This document shows, in pieces, positions 18,657-27,021 of a stretch of 64,000 nt of DNA. Location of the stretch: the NCBI GenBank assembly GCA_913020765.1, contig CAJWAO010000002.1, positions 1-64,000 of the forward strand. Reading direction: 5' to 3'. Source of the stretch: an uncultured Flavobacteriales bacterium. GTDB taxonomy: Bacteria; Bacteroidota; Bacteroidia; Flavobacteriales_D; Crocinitomicaceae. A program made the translations under genes and the position numbers. The notes beneath the pieces were generated by a model. It did no database searches, was not told the DNA's origin, and saw only the letters and a list, made by a program, of their open reading frames with translations. The first letter of the stretch is position 1; the number at the start of each line of letters is the position of its first letter.

Positions 18657-19676
18657 ATGATTTTTTCTAAACGCTTTATTCGATTTAATTGGGTGGTGTT
18701 GATCCTCATTTATTTGGTCGTGATTGCGGGTAGTTTTGTTAGAATAACAGGCAGTGGAATGGGATGTCCTGATTGGCCTAAATGTTTTGGTCAATGGATT
18801 CCACCAACCACCGTTGATGCGCTCCCGTCAGATTACAGAGAAGCCTATCTCGAAAAGCGAAGTAAAAAGGTAGATAAATTCACAAAGATTCTTTCAGCTA
18901 TTGGTTTAGAAGAAACCTCAGTGTTGTTAAAGAATGACCCTTCCGTTTACAAAGAAGAGCCTTTCAATGCCACTAAAACATGGATAGAGTATGTGAATCG
19001 CTTGTTTGGTTTTCTAGCGGGAAATGCCATGCTGCTCGTTTTCTTTTGGTTGGTCTTGGCCTACAGGAAGTCAAAGCTTTTATGGATCAGCGGTATTAAT
19101 TTGATTCTAATGGGTTTTCAGGCATGGTTTGGCTCCATTGTGGTTGCAACAAATCTCGTCCCGTGGACAATCACTGTACACATGTTTATGGCGCTTTTGA
19201 TCATCGGAATTCAAATTTATTTCATAGCGGCAGCGACAAATAGACAGAACATCCTTCGACGCTTTGAGCTTCCAAAATGGATGCTTGTGATGCTTTGGTT
19301 CATATTCATCATCACGTTTTACCAGATGTTTTTAGGTACACAGGTAAGGGAATCGATAGATGTACTCATTAAAGAAGGAGTAGGTCAAGCCGAATGGACC
19401 GAAGGAGTTGGGCTACCTTTTTATATCCATAGAAGCTTTTCTTGGCTTGTGTTAATTTTACTCTGTGTGGTTTTTTGGCTCAACGAAAAAGGGAAACAGT
19501 TTGGGGCAATACGTCTCTCTTTCTTTGTTCTAGCCATGGAGCTGTTTTCGGGTGTGCTTCTTGCACACATTGATATGCCCGGATTGGTCCGAACGGCACA
19601 CCTCCTTTTCGCCTCCATCATGTTTGGGGCGTTGTGCTGGTTCTTACTACAAGCTAGATCGTATAAGACTTCTTAA
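18657..19676 (+). CDS. ctaA: Heme A synthase, COX15/CtaA family
   Basis: GSFVRITGSGMGCPDWPKCFGQWIPP, YVNRLFGFLAG, LGTQVRE, HRSFSWLV, HLLFAS. Confidence 0.93.
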   Translation: MIFSKRFIRFNWVVLILIYLVVIAGSFVRITGSGMGCPDWPKCFGQWIPPTTVDALPSDYREAYLEKRSKKVDKFTKILSAIGLEETSVLLKNDPSVYKEEPFNATKTWIEYVNRLFGFLAGNAMLLVFFWLVLAYRKSKLLWISGINLILMGFQAWFGSIVVATNLVPWTITVHMFMALLIIGIQIYFIAAATNRQNILRRFELPKWMLVMLWFIFIITFYQMFLGTQVRESIDVLIKEGVGQAEWTEGVGLPFYIHRSFSWLVLILLCVVFWLNEKGKQFGAIRLSFFVLAMELFSGVLLAHIDMPGLVRTAHLLFASIMFGALCWFLLQARSYKTS

Positions 19677-19736
19677 TATTCTTTTTTTAAAATAATTTCA
19701 GGTCAGCATAAGCTTCGTAGGAACTGAATATTTTAT

Positions 19737-19744
19737 TATTTTTG
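19737..19744 (+). promoter_or_regulatory. -7 promoter motif TATTTTTG upstream of the tRNA
   Basis: Exact TAnnTTTG, 25 nt before the tRNA 5' end. Confidence 0.5.
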
Positions 19745-19769
19745 CACCCTCTATGATGGATTTCCATCG

Positions 19770-19843
19770 GGTCCTATAGCTCAGTTGGTTAGAGCACCTG
19801 ACTCATAATCAGGGGGTCCATGGTTCGAGCCCATGTGGGACCA
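19770..19843 (+). tRNA. tRNA with CAT anticodon (likely lysidine-type tRNA-Ile2; tRNA-Met not excluded)
   Basis: Cloverleaf read by hand: acceptor GGTCCTA/TGGGACC, D arm GCTCAGTTGGTTAGAGC, anticodon arm CCTGA-CTCATAA-TCAGG (CAT at 19804-19806), T arm CATGG-TTCGAGC-CCATG; CCA not encoded. Confidence 0.93.
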
Positions 19844-19849
19844 CATCTA

Positions 19850-19886
19850 AAACCCAGTAATACAAAGTGTTGCTGGGTTTTTTTGT
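19850..19886 (+). terminator. Rho-independent terminator after tRNA
   Basis: AACCCAGTAATA...TGTTGCTGGGTTTTTTT: 12-bp stem with two G-T wobbles plus T-tract. Confidence 0.8.
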
Positions 19887-19899
19887 GCGACTATGCGTA

Positions 19900-20247
19900 A
19901 TGTTTTTTATTTTTAAGGAAGCAATCCTTTGTATTTTGCCTGAAGAAATCACGTCCATAATTGATTATTTGCTTTTGCTGTTGGCGATATCACTCGTGAT
20001 TACAGTTTTTATAAGGCGGATAAGAATTTTTGTTACGGCTTACAGATTGATCACGAAGTTTTTAAGCGCGATACGCGCTGTAAATAAGCAGCATGCGAAA
20101 GACATAAAGGATCCCAAATTGCGTGAAAGGTTTTATATATCAAAAGAAAACGACATTAAACAAAAAGCTTGGCTAAAAAAAATTGATGATTTTGTGAAGG
20201 CTCAAGAAGCAAAAAAATCAAAAACCGACCAAGAGAAAATAAATTAA
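19900..20247 (+). CDS. Hypothetical small membrane protein
   Basis: ATG at 19900; TM segments; track GTG start at 19867 lies inside the terminator hairpin. Confidence 0.5.
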   Translation: MFFIFKEAILCILPEEITSIIDYLLLLLAISLVITVFIRRIRIFVTAYRLITKFLSAIRAVNKQHAKDIKDPKLRERFYISKENDIKQKAWLKKIDDFVKAQEAKKSKTDQEKIN

Positions 20248-20262
20248 GGATAGCATCAGATT

Positions 20263-21150
20263 CTATTCGCTATTTTGCGTATTTAGTGATAGGGCTAGTT
20301 TTTTGAAAATTGCTTGGTTGTTCTTTATTTGGGTGATTCTATCTTGTATGTTTGATACATGTTTTTGGGTATTTGTATTTGGACCCGTCCATATTTCATC
20401 CCTATTTCTCAGTATTTCAGCCTTGTTCAAAAGCTCATCTAATGCTTGTGTGATTTCACCTTGTATAATTTCTGTTTCCGAAAGCAATTGATCCATCTGA
20501 TTCAGAATATCAATTCTTTGTCTATAGGTGCTATCATTGATCTTATCTTTAGCGCCTTCTAATTCTCTTTTAGAGCGTTTCATATTTCGGTTTGTGCGCT
20601 CTATAGAATTGCTAAGTTCGCTTAGGTTATTTTCAATATTCGTTTTTAATTCATTTTTATTCAAAATCTTGAAATCACTTGTAGAAATTGCGTTTGCGAA
20701 TGCATTAGAAGCTGAAACATACCTAGGCTTTAACTGATCAATTTCAGCCTTGATACCTTTCATTTTTTTCTTTATTTCCTTGAATTCTTGCCATATATCC
20801 TCATCAGATTTTATTTTTTTCTTCCCTTTAGCAAGGTTCTCAAATGTCATCTTTAATGCTTTTATTTCATTTGTTTTGAGACGCAAATCTTCATATGTCT
20901 TATTCATTTTAACCTTATGTCTTGTAATAGACTTAAATGGTTCTAATTCCTTGTTCAAAATGAATCCTTCGAGCCATTGATAGTTATCTAATTTATTGCT
21001 GTAGTCCTCGTTTGTTTTGGCTTGGTTGTCACTTGCAATAGCTAAACTGGAGTCGATGGTTTTTCGCACATCTGCAGTTTCGTAATATACTACGCATGAA
21101 GACAGCCATAAAATCGGAATTATAACGGGCAGGAAGATCTTTTTCATCAA
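20263..21150 (-). CDS. Hypothetical lipoprotein with coiled-coil-like region
   Basis: KIFLPVIIPILWLSSCVVYYETADVRKTIDSS lipobox; Lys/Glu/Asn-rich helical remainder. Confidence 0.6.
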   Translation of the reverse strand: MMKKIFLPVIIPILWLSSCVVYYETADVRKTIDSSLAIASDNQAKTNEDYSNKLDNYQWLEGFILNKELEPFKSITRHKVKMNKTYEDLRLKTNEIKALKMTFENLAKGKKKIKSDEDIWQEFKEIKKKMKGIKAEIDQLKPRYVSASNAFANAISTSDFKILNKNELKTNIENNLSELSNSIERTNRNMKRSKRELEGAKDKINDSTYRQRIDILNQMDQLLSETEIIQGEITQALDELLNKAEILRNRDEIWTGPNTNTQKHVSNIQDRITQIKNNQAIFKKLALSLNTQNSE

Positions 21151-21238
21151 ATTAAAGTACGAAAAAAGAAATTAGATATACAGTGATGTTTCTTTTTGTG
21201 TCATCACGGTACCTAAAAGTCATATTTTAGTTCAATAA

Positions 21239-21261
21239 AAAAGGGGCCGGAGCCCCCTTTC
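21239..21261 (-). terminator. Rho-independent terminator for the 21283-21846 gene
   Basis: Minus strand AAAGGGGGCTCCGGCCCCTTTTTT. Confidence 0.75.
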
Positions 21262-21282
21262 AGAATAATTGTTCATCGGAGA

Positions 21283-21846
21283 TTATTTACCTCCCATCAT
21301 TTGTGCAACCACCTCTTCTGGTAGGATTTGCATCATTGTTGCACCGAAATCTGCATAATGTGTAAGGGTTGTCATCAAACCTTCATCGTTGAAATCTGCA
21401 CTTCCGTATACTTTACAGTCTAGATTCTTTTCTCCAGATGCGAAATTCCAAGTGCCATAGTATCTAACCGAACCGTCCATAGCTAGTGTTGTGGTATCCA
21501 CGCCAGGAAGGAACATGGCTTGTTTTAATGTAGGCTTCATTATACCCATCATCGTTTCATTATTGGCTTTCCACTCCTCTTTAGTACGGTCTGGTTCACC
21601 AAGACCTGTTCCTCTTTCCATGAAGTCATCAGCCATCAAACTTAAAGCACCTTCAATGTCTTGCTCCTCCCATGCTTTGCAAAGCTTTTCGAAGCTTGCC
21701 ACATTGGCCTCATATGTTGCTTTTATGTCTGTGTTTTCGGTCGCTGTCTCAGCATTGCCCGAGGCCTCTTCATTTCCTGTTGCTGATTTGTTGTTGCACG
21801 AAATAACGAGTCCACCTATTAGAAGTGTAAAAAAAATCTTTTTCAT
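21283..21846 (-). CDS. NTF2/SnoaL-like putative lipoprotein
   Basis: MKKIFFTLLIGGLVISCNNKS lipobox; FEKLCKAWEEQDIEGALSLMADDFMERGTG resembles the SnoaL-like fold. Confidence 0.6.
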   Translation of the reverse strand: MKKIFFTLLIGGLVISCNNKSATGNEEASGNAETATENTDIKATYEANVASFEKLCKAWEEQDIEGALSLMADDFMERGTGLGEPDRTKEEWKANNETMMGIMKPTLKQAMFLPGVDTTTLAMDGSVRYYGTWNFASGEKNLDCKVYGSADFNDEGLMTTLTHYADFGATMMQILPEEVVAQMMGGK

Positions 21847-22003
21847 TTGTTTTGGTTTTAATTTGAAAATTTTTGTTTTGTTGTCAAAAGGACAACTTCA
21901 ATTGCAGTACAAAGATACAACTCGAATAGATTTATGAAGGGTGATTTACCAAAAAGTTAGTACCTAAATTGTGGTATATGAATGCTGGATTTGTTTTTTT
22001 ACT

Positions 22004-22708
22004 TCAAAATGGATTGGTAGCCCATACGTTGAGCTCATTGATGAATCCTCTATTATCCATCTCTAATGCAGAAGTTATGGCGTGGGCGATTTCTTTTGAG
22101 CTTAGCTTGTTGTCTACTTCCTCTCTTTCGATTCTATCCCGGCTACCGAATGCTGTTGTTACCTCGCTGGGATTGATTTGACATACCCTAATATTGTAGG
22201 GACGTAATTCTGCTTGCCAGCACTGTGTTAGACAACGAACTGCGAATTTAGATGAGGCATAAATACTGCCTGTTTTGTAACCTTTTAAGCTTGCGGTAGA
22301 GCCAATATTCATAATCGTTCCACCATTCTGAGATTTCATTACAGGCACAATCTCTTTTGTAAATAACGCGAGACCAAATACATTGACATTAAAAACTTTC
22401 ATGAAGGCATCAATGCTCAATTCTTCGATGGACTTTCGTTCTCCAAGCCCCGCATTATTGATCAAAACATCAACTCTACCATCCAAAATTTCTAAACACT
22501 GCTTTGCATTTTCTTCTATTTTCGAGGTGTCTCCAATGTCAAATGCTATTGTGTGACAGTCAATATTGTTAAATGCATCATGAAGGCGTTCTAGAGATCT
22601 TCCAGTGACGAGCACTTTGGCACCTTTTTCGATTAGGCTGTTAGCGGTCGCCTTACCGATGCCCAGACTCCCTCCGGTAACCACTACATGCTTTCCTTTT
22701 AGGTTCAT
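22004..22708 (-). CDS. SDR family oxidoreductase
   Basis: VVVTGGSLGIGKATA, INNAGLGE, YASSKFAVRCLTQ. Confidence 0.93.
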   Translation of the reverse strand: MNLKGKHVVVTGGSLGIGKATANSLIEKGAKVLVTGRSLERLHDAFNNIDCHTIAFDIGDTSKIEENAKQCLEILDGRVDVLINNAGLGERKSIEELSIDAFMKVFNVNVFGLALFTKEIVPVMKSQNGGTIMNIGSTASLKGYKTGSIYASSKFAVRCLTQCWQAELRPYNIRVCQINPSEVTTAFGSRDRIEREEVDNKLSSKEIAHAITSALEMDNRGFINELNVWATNPF

Positions 22709-22776
22709 TACTTTTTATTTGGCAGGATTCGAAATAAAGTGAACAGGATAAAAGCTGTTCACCAAAAATAATCTGC

Positions 22777-23187
22777 TTAGGATACTGTTTCGAGTTGATC
22801 TGCAAAGCGCCTCATATACCTGCTTACATGAGTTGGATTATTTCTTTCCATATATCTACTTTCTAACGGGAAGGTATCCGTAATCTTCGGGTCTGATAGG
22901 TTTTCTAGGTGCAGGACATCTTGATGAGACAAACCATACTCCTCTAGCTCTTGAAAAAGATCATCGATAAATTTGTGGGTTCCCTTACAGTACGCATCTG
23001 CGTATTCTGTCCACTCATCCAGGTGTCCATTGACCATTTCAACAACTTCTGACTGTGATTTATCCATTAAATTTTGGACCAAACAACCTGCATTGCAGCG
23101 TGCCATGTGCCCCCACTCGTACTCGCAACCATTGTCTAAATCGTTTGCTGTTTTTCTAAGCGCTTTAATTAATCTATTATTTTTCAT
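22777..23187 (-). CDS. Conserved hypothetical protein
   Basis: 137-codon ORF, RLIKALRKTANDLDNGCEYEWGHMARCNAGCLVQ; TATTTTTG motif upstream on the minus strand. Confidence 0.6.
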   Translation of the reverse strand: MKNNRLIKALRKTANDLDNGCEYEWGHMARCNAGCLVQNLMDKSQSEVVEMVNGHLDEWTEYADAYCKGTHKFIDDLFQELEEYGLSHQDVLHLENLSDPKITDTFPLESRYMERNNPTHVSRYMRRFADQLETVS

Positions 23188-23417
23188 GGTTTGGTCATAT
23201 TTGTGGTATACTGTTAATACAAAAATATAAATGAAAAGTTTACCTCAAATACCTTTATCATGGTATTCTCTTTTTTTTAGATTCAAGGCCTGAGGTCAAT
23301 CATACTTTTTTGGATTATATGTAACACATAGCCTAGGTCTGCTATTAAAATATAAACACGCAATAAGTTGATATATTCAAAGATTTTCAAGATTTTTAGG
23401 TTCTAAATTATCTCAAC

Positions 23418-26400
23418 ATGAAATACACTTGTCTTAGTCTTATGCTCTTTCTTTGGAGCTTCTTTTCTTTTTCACAAAATTTTAATCCCGATTACCAAGA
23501 TGGTAAAATAGTCTTTCAGGTGCCAATAGGCGCCCATATGTTTAAAGCTTTTCACGGCACTGTCCAACCCTCGGACAATCCTTTTTTAGAAAGCGCCTTC
23601 CAAGAATTTGGTATATACGAGGTTGTACAATTACACCCAAATATTAAAGATGAAAATTTAGTGCGTACATACGAAATACGGTTCACGGAAATCGAGAAAA
23701 CTGAACTACTCATCGAACGTGTCAAGTCCGAAGTTGATGTGGTTTACGCCGAAAAGAAGGAGTTACACAAAACTTGCTTAATGCCAAATGACACTTACTT
23801 CACCAACTCATTCAATAATGGTATGTGGTGTTTATTCCAAGTAAACGCCCCTCAGGCGTGGGATATTTCGACAGGAGACGCAAACATTGTTGTCGCTGTC
23901 ACAGATAATGCGATTCAAATTAATCATCCCGATCTTGTGAACAAAATGGTTCCAGGTAGAGATGTCGTGGATAACGACAATGACCCTTCTCCTTGCGGGG
24001 GAAATGATGGTTTCCATGGTTCTCACGTCTCTGGAACAGTTGGCGCTGAGACGAACAATAACTTAGGTGTAGCTTCAATTGGATTTAACGTGAGTGTCAT
24101 GCCGATTAAAATAGGGAATTGTTCCACAGGGGCCTTGACAGGCGGCTATGACGGAATTATATGGGCTGCGGACAATGGGGCAGATGCCATCAATATGTCT
24201 TGGGGAGGAGGAGGAGTTTCCACCTATGGACAGAATGTATGCAATTATGCTTGGAACGCCGGAGTTATACTTATCGCTGCTGCTGGTAACGACAATTCAA
24301 GCCAACAATTTTATCCAGCAGCCTACAATAATGTGGTAAGTGTTGCTGCAACGACAAGCGGTGATGCTAAGTCAAGCTTTTCTCAATATGGAACATGGAT
24401 CGATGTTGCAGCGCCAGGATCACAAATTTTAAGCACAAATGAAGGAACCTCCTATCAATTTTCACAGGGGACCTCAATGGCCTCGCCGATGGTCGCTGGG
24501 TTGGTTGGTTTGATGATTTCTCATGCGCCATCAGCAACACCTCAAGATATCGTTGATTGTTTGCTTTCATCTGCGGATAACATTGAATCTGCAAATCCAA
24601 ACTATCAAGGTCAATTAGGTTCTGGAAGAATAAATGCCGAAGAGGCATTGATTTGCTTAAACGCATTTACTTTTAGCTTAGATGCAGGAATTACTTCGAT
24701 TTCGAGTCCTCAAGGCCAGCTATGTACTTCAACTGTTTCGCCTGAATTTGAGCTGCGAAACTATGGTAGCCAGAATCTCACATCTGCGACTATTTCTTAT
24801 CAATATGATGGGGGAGGAGCTCAAACGTTCAATTGGACGGGTAATTTGCCACAAGGAGGTGTAGAAATGATTTCTCTACCAAATCAAAACTTAAGTGCAG
24901 GTGCACATGAGCTAACAATCTCTTGTTCTGCACCAAATGGAAATACAGACCAAAATAACTCTAATAATAGTCAAATTTCGAGTTTTACGGTTGTACCCTC
25001 TGGTGAAGCCGTGACTGTCGAGATTGTTACTGACTGCTATGGTTCGGAAATTGAATGGAACATTACAGAAGATGGTGGAACGGCAGTTCTTGCCTCAGGC
25101 GGACCATATCCTGACATAACTGGTGGAGAAATCTATCAGAGCGAGGTTTGCCTTGCAACAGGATTGTGTTATGTCTTCACAATTACAGATACCTATGGCG
25201 ATGGTCTATATGGAAGTCAATGGACTTGCACAGTTGATGGTTCATACAGCATTACGGAATCCAATGGAAATGTCTTGGCTACAATACAAGCAGAAAACTC
25301 CGATTTTGGTTATGAGGAGGTAAATCCCTTCTGTGTTTCTTCAAACGTAGCTTATGACGTTGGTATTAATGAAATCAGCTACCCTTATGGTACAATTTGT
25401 AATCCAGAGGTTGAGGCACAGATTGAAATATTTAATTACGGTTCAGAGGCCTTTTCTTCTGTGGATATCGTTTATGATTTTGGGACAGGCAATCAAAATT
25501 ATACCTATAATGGCACCCTTGCACCCGGTGCATCGGCAATGTTCACACTTCCTGCGGTTTCTTTGCCAGGTGGAGCGAGCACCTTAAATGTTACTCTGCA
25601 GAATCCGGATGGGAACGCAGATGGAAATACTGCCAATAATTCGATGAGTTCAGAACTTTATGTTTATGATACGTATCAGGGGCTTCCTTTCACAGAAGAC
25701 TTTGAAAGCAACAGTTTTGCAGCTAACAATTGGTATATGACAAATAGTGACAACGATATTACTTGGGAAATTGTACCTGTCGTAGGAACAAGTCCAGGAA
25801 ATAAGGCTGCGAAGATTGATTTTTTCAATTATTCGAATGGTGGTCAACGAGATGGTTTCCAGACCGCACCATTTGATTTTGGGCTTTTCACGAATATTCA
25901 AATGTCCTTTGAACATGCCTTCAGGCGATACAACCAACAATCAAGGGATTCTTTAGCAATTCTTATTTCAACGGACTGCGGTGCAAGTTTTACGCACATC
26001 GCAAGCTATGCTGAAGATGGAACAGGCTCATTTGCTACTGCCTATACCTCAACAGTCGAATTTGTCCCGACTGCGGACGATTGGTGCACGGGGGACGTTG
26101 GGTCTGATTGTAAAACAATTGACCTCAATGCATATTCGGGAATGAGCGGTGTGGTCATCCGATTTGAGTCAGTAAACAATGGTATTGCCGGGAACAATTT
26201 ATTTATCGATAATATCAACATTACAGGAGACCAATCGTCAAGTCCTCCAACGGCAAGTTTCAATGCGCAGAGCAACGTTTGCTTGGGAGAATTCATTCAA
26301 TTTGCGAACAACTCTCTTGGTGGTTCTAGCTATGCTTGGAATTTTGGAGATGGTTCAACAAGTACTGTTATGAATCCAACGCATGAATATTCGACTGCAG

Positions 26401-26957
26401 GAACATACAACGTTCAACTTACCGTCACCAATGTTTTTGGTTCTGACTCTTTTTCTCAAACAATCGTGGTAAGCGCGAATCCAACTGTAGAGATGAGTTC
26501 TCCATTTGCGACGGTCTGTAATACAGATGGAGGATTTAGTTTGAGTGGAAGTCCTTCTGGAGGGGCTTTCGCAGGTCCTGGAATTAATGGTAACGTCTTC
26601 AATCCTTCAACGGCAGGCGTTGGAAACCATGTCATAACCTATACCTACACAGACAACAACGGATGTTCTGGCAGTGATTTCTTGACCATTCTAGTGGACA
26701 ATTGTGTTGGCTTATTACCGAGTGAATTACAGAATGTCATGCTTTATCCAAATCCAAATAAAGGGAGTTTCTTCCTATCTGGCTTACCTGAAAGCGGCAA
26801 TATATCTGTTTATTCGGTAGAGGGAAGGCTGATCTCTTTCTTTGAGATCAAAGAGGAATCTCAGTCTTTCGATCTTTCGTCACCGAGTCCAGGGGTGTAT
26901 CGTATTTATATTCGAACAGAATTTGGAGAGCGGGTACTAAAAATGGTAATATCCTAA
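23418..26957 (+). CDS. Secreted S8 (subtilisin-like) serine protease with PKD domain and T9SS type A sorting domain
   Basis: Catalytic motifs VAVTDNAIQINHPDL, DGFHGSHVSGTVG, GTSMASPMVAGLVG; PKD (YAWNFGDGSTSTVMNPTHEYSTAGTYNVQLTV); C-term LYPNPNKGSFFLSG...GVYRIYIRTEFGERVLKMVIS. Confidence 0.93.
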   Translation: MKYTCLSLMLFLWSFFSFSQNFNPDYQDGKIVFQVPIGAHMFKAFHGTVQPSDNPFLESAFQEFGIYEVVQLHPNIKDENLVRTYEIRFTEIEKTELLIERVKSEVDVVYAEKKELHKTCLMPNDTYFTNSFNNGMWCLFQVNAPQAWDISTGDANIVVAVTDNAIQINHPDLVNKMVPGRDVVDNDNDPSPCGGNDGFHGSHVSGTVGAETNNNLGVASIGFNVSVMPIKIGNCSTGALTGGYDGIIWAADNGADAINMSWGGGGVSTYGQNVCNYAWNAGVILIAAAGNDNSSQQFYPAAYNNVVSVAATTSGDAKSSFSQYGTWIDVAAPGSQILSTNEGTSYQFSQGTSMASPMVAGLVGLMISHAPSATPQDIVDCLLSSADNIESANPNYQGQLGSGRINAEEALICLNAFTFSLDAGITSISSPQGQLCTSTVSPEFELRNYGSQNLTSATISYQYDGGGAQTFNWTGNLPQGGVEMISLPNQNLSAGAHELTISCSAPNGNTDQNNSNNSQISSFTVVPSGEAVTVEIVTDCYGSEIEWNITEDGGTAVLASGGPYPDITGGEIYQSEVCLATGLCYVFTITDTYGDGLYGSQWTCTVDGSYSITESNGNVLATIQAENSDFGYEEVNPFCVSSNVAYDVGINEISYPYGTICNPEVEAQIEIFNYGSEAFSSVDIVYDFGTGNQNYTYNGTLAPGASAMFTLPAVSLPGGASTLNVTLQNPDGNADGNTANNSMSSELYVYDTYQGLPFTEDFESNSFAANNWYMTNSDNDITWEIVPVVGTSPGNKAAKIDFFNYSNGGQRDGFQTAPFDFGLFTNIQMSFEHAFRRYNQQSRDSLAILISTDCGASFTHIASYAEDGTGSFATAYTSTVEFVPTADDWCTGDVGSDCKTIDLNAYSGMSGVVIRFESVNNGIAGNNLFIDNINITGDQSSSPPTASFNAQSNVCLGEFIQFANNSLGGSSYAWNFGDGSTSTVMNPTHEYSTAGTYNVQLTVTNVFGSDSFSQTIVVSANPTVEMSSPFATVCNTDGGFSLSGSPSGGAFAGPGINGNVFNPSTAGVGNHVITYTYTDNNGCSGSDFLTILVDNCVGLLPSELQNVMLYPNPNKGSFFLSGLPESGNISVYSVEGRLISFFEIKEESQSFDLSSPSPGVYRIYIRTEFGERVLKMVIS

Positions 26958-26980
26958 AGACGTTCTAATTATTTTGAATG

Positions 26981-27005
26981 AAAAAGAGGCTTCGGCCTCT
27001 TTTTT
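26981..27005. terminator. Bidirectional rho-independent terminator between convergent T9SS cargo genes
   Basis: AAAAAGAGGC-TTCG-GCCTCTTTTT: 10-bp perfect stem, A-tract and T-tract on either side. Confidence 0.85.
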
Positions 27006-27021
27006 ATGTTTAACGTAAAAT

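Noticed and set aside
19770-19843. tRNA as an integration site for a mobile element
   Set aside because: No integrase, no direct repeat of the tRNA 3' end and no accessory block next to it in this window.
19867-19899. GTG start proposed by the ORF track for the gene after the tRNA
   Set aside because: Lies within the tRNA terminator hairpin; ATG 19900 is more plausible.
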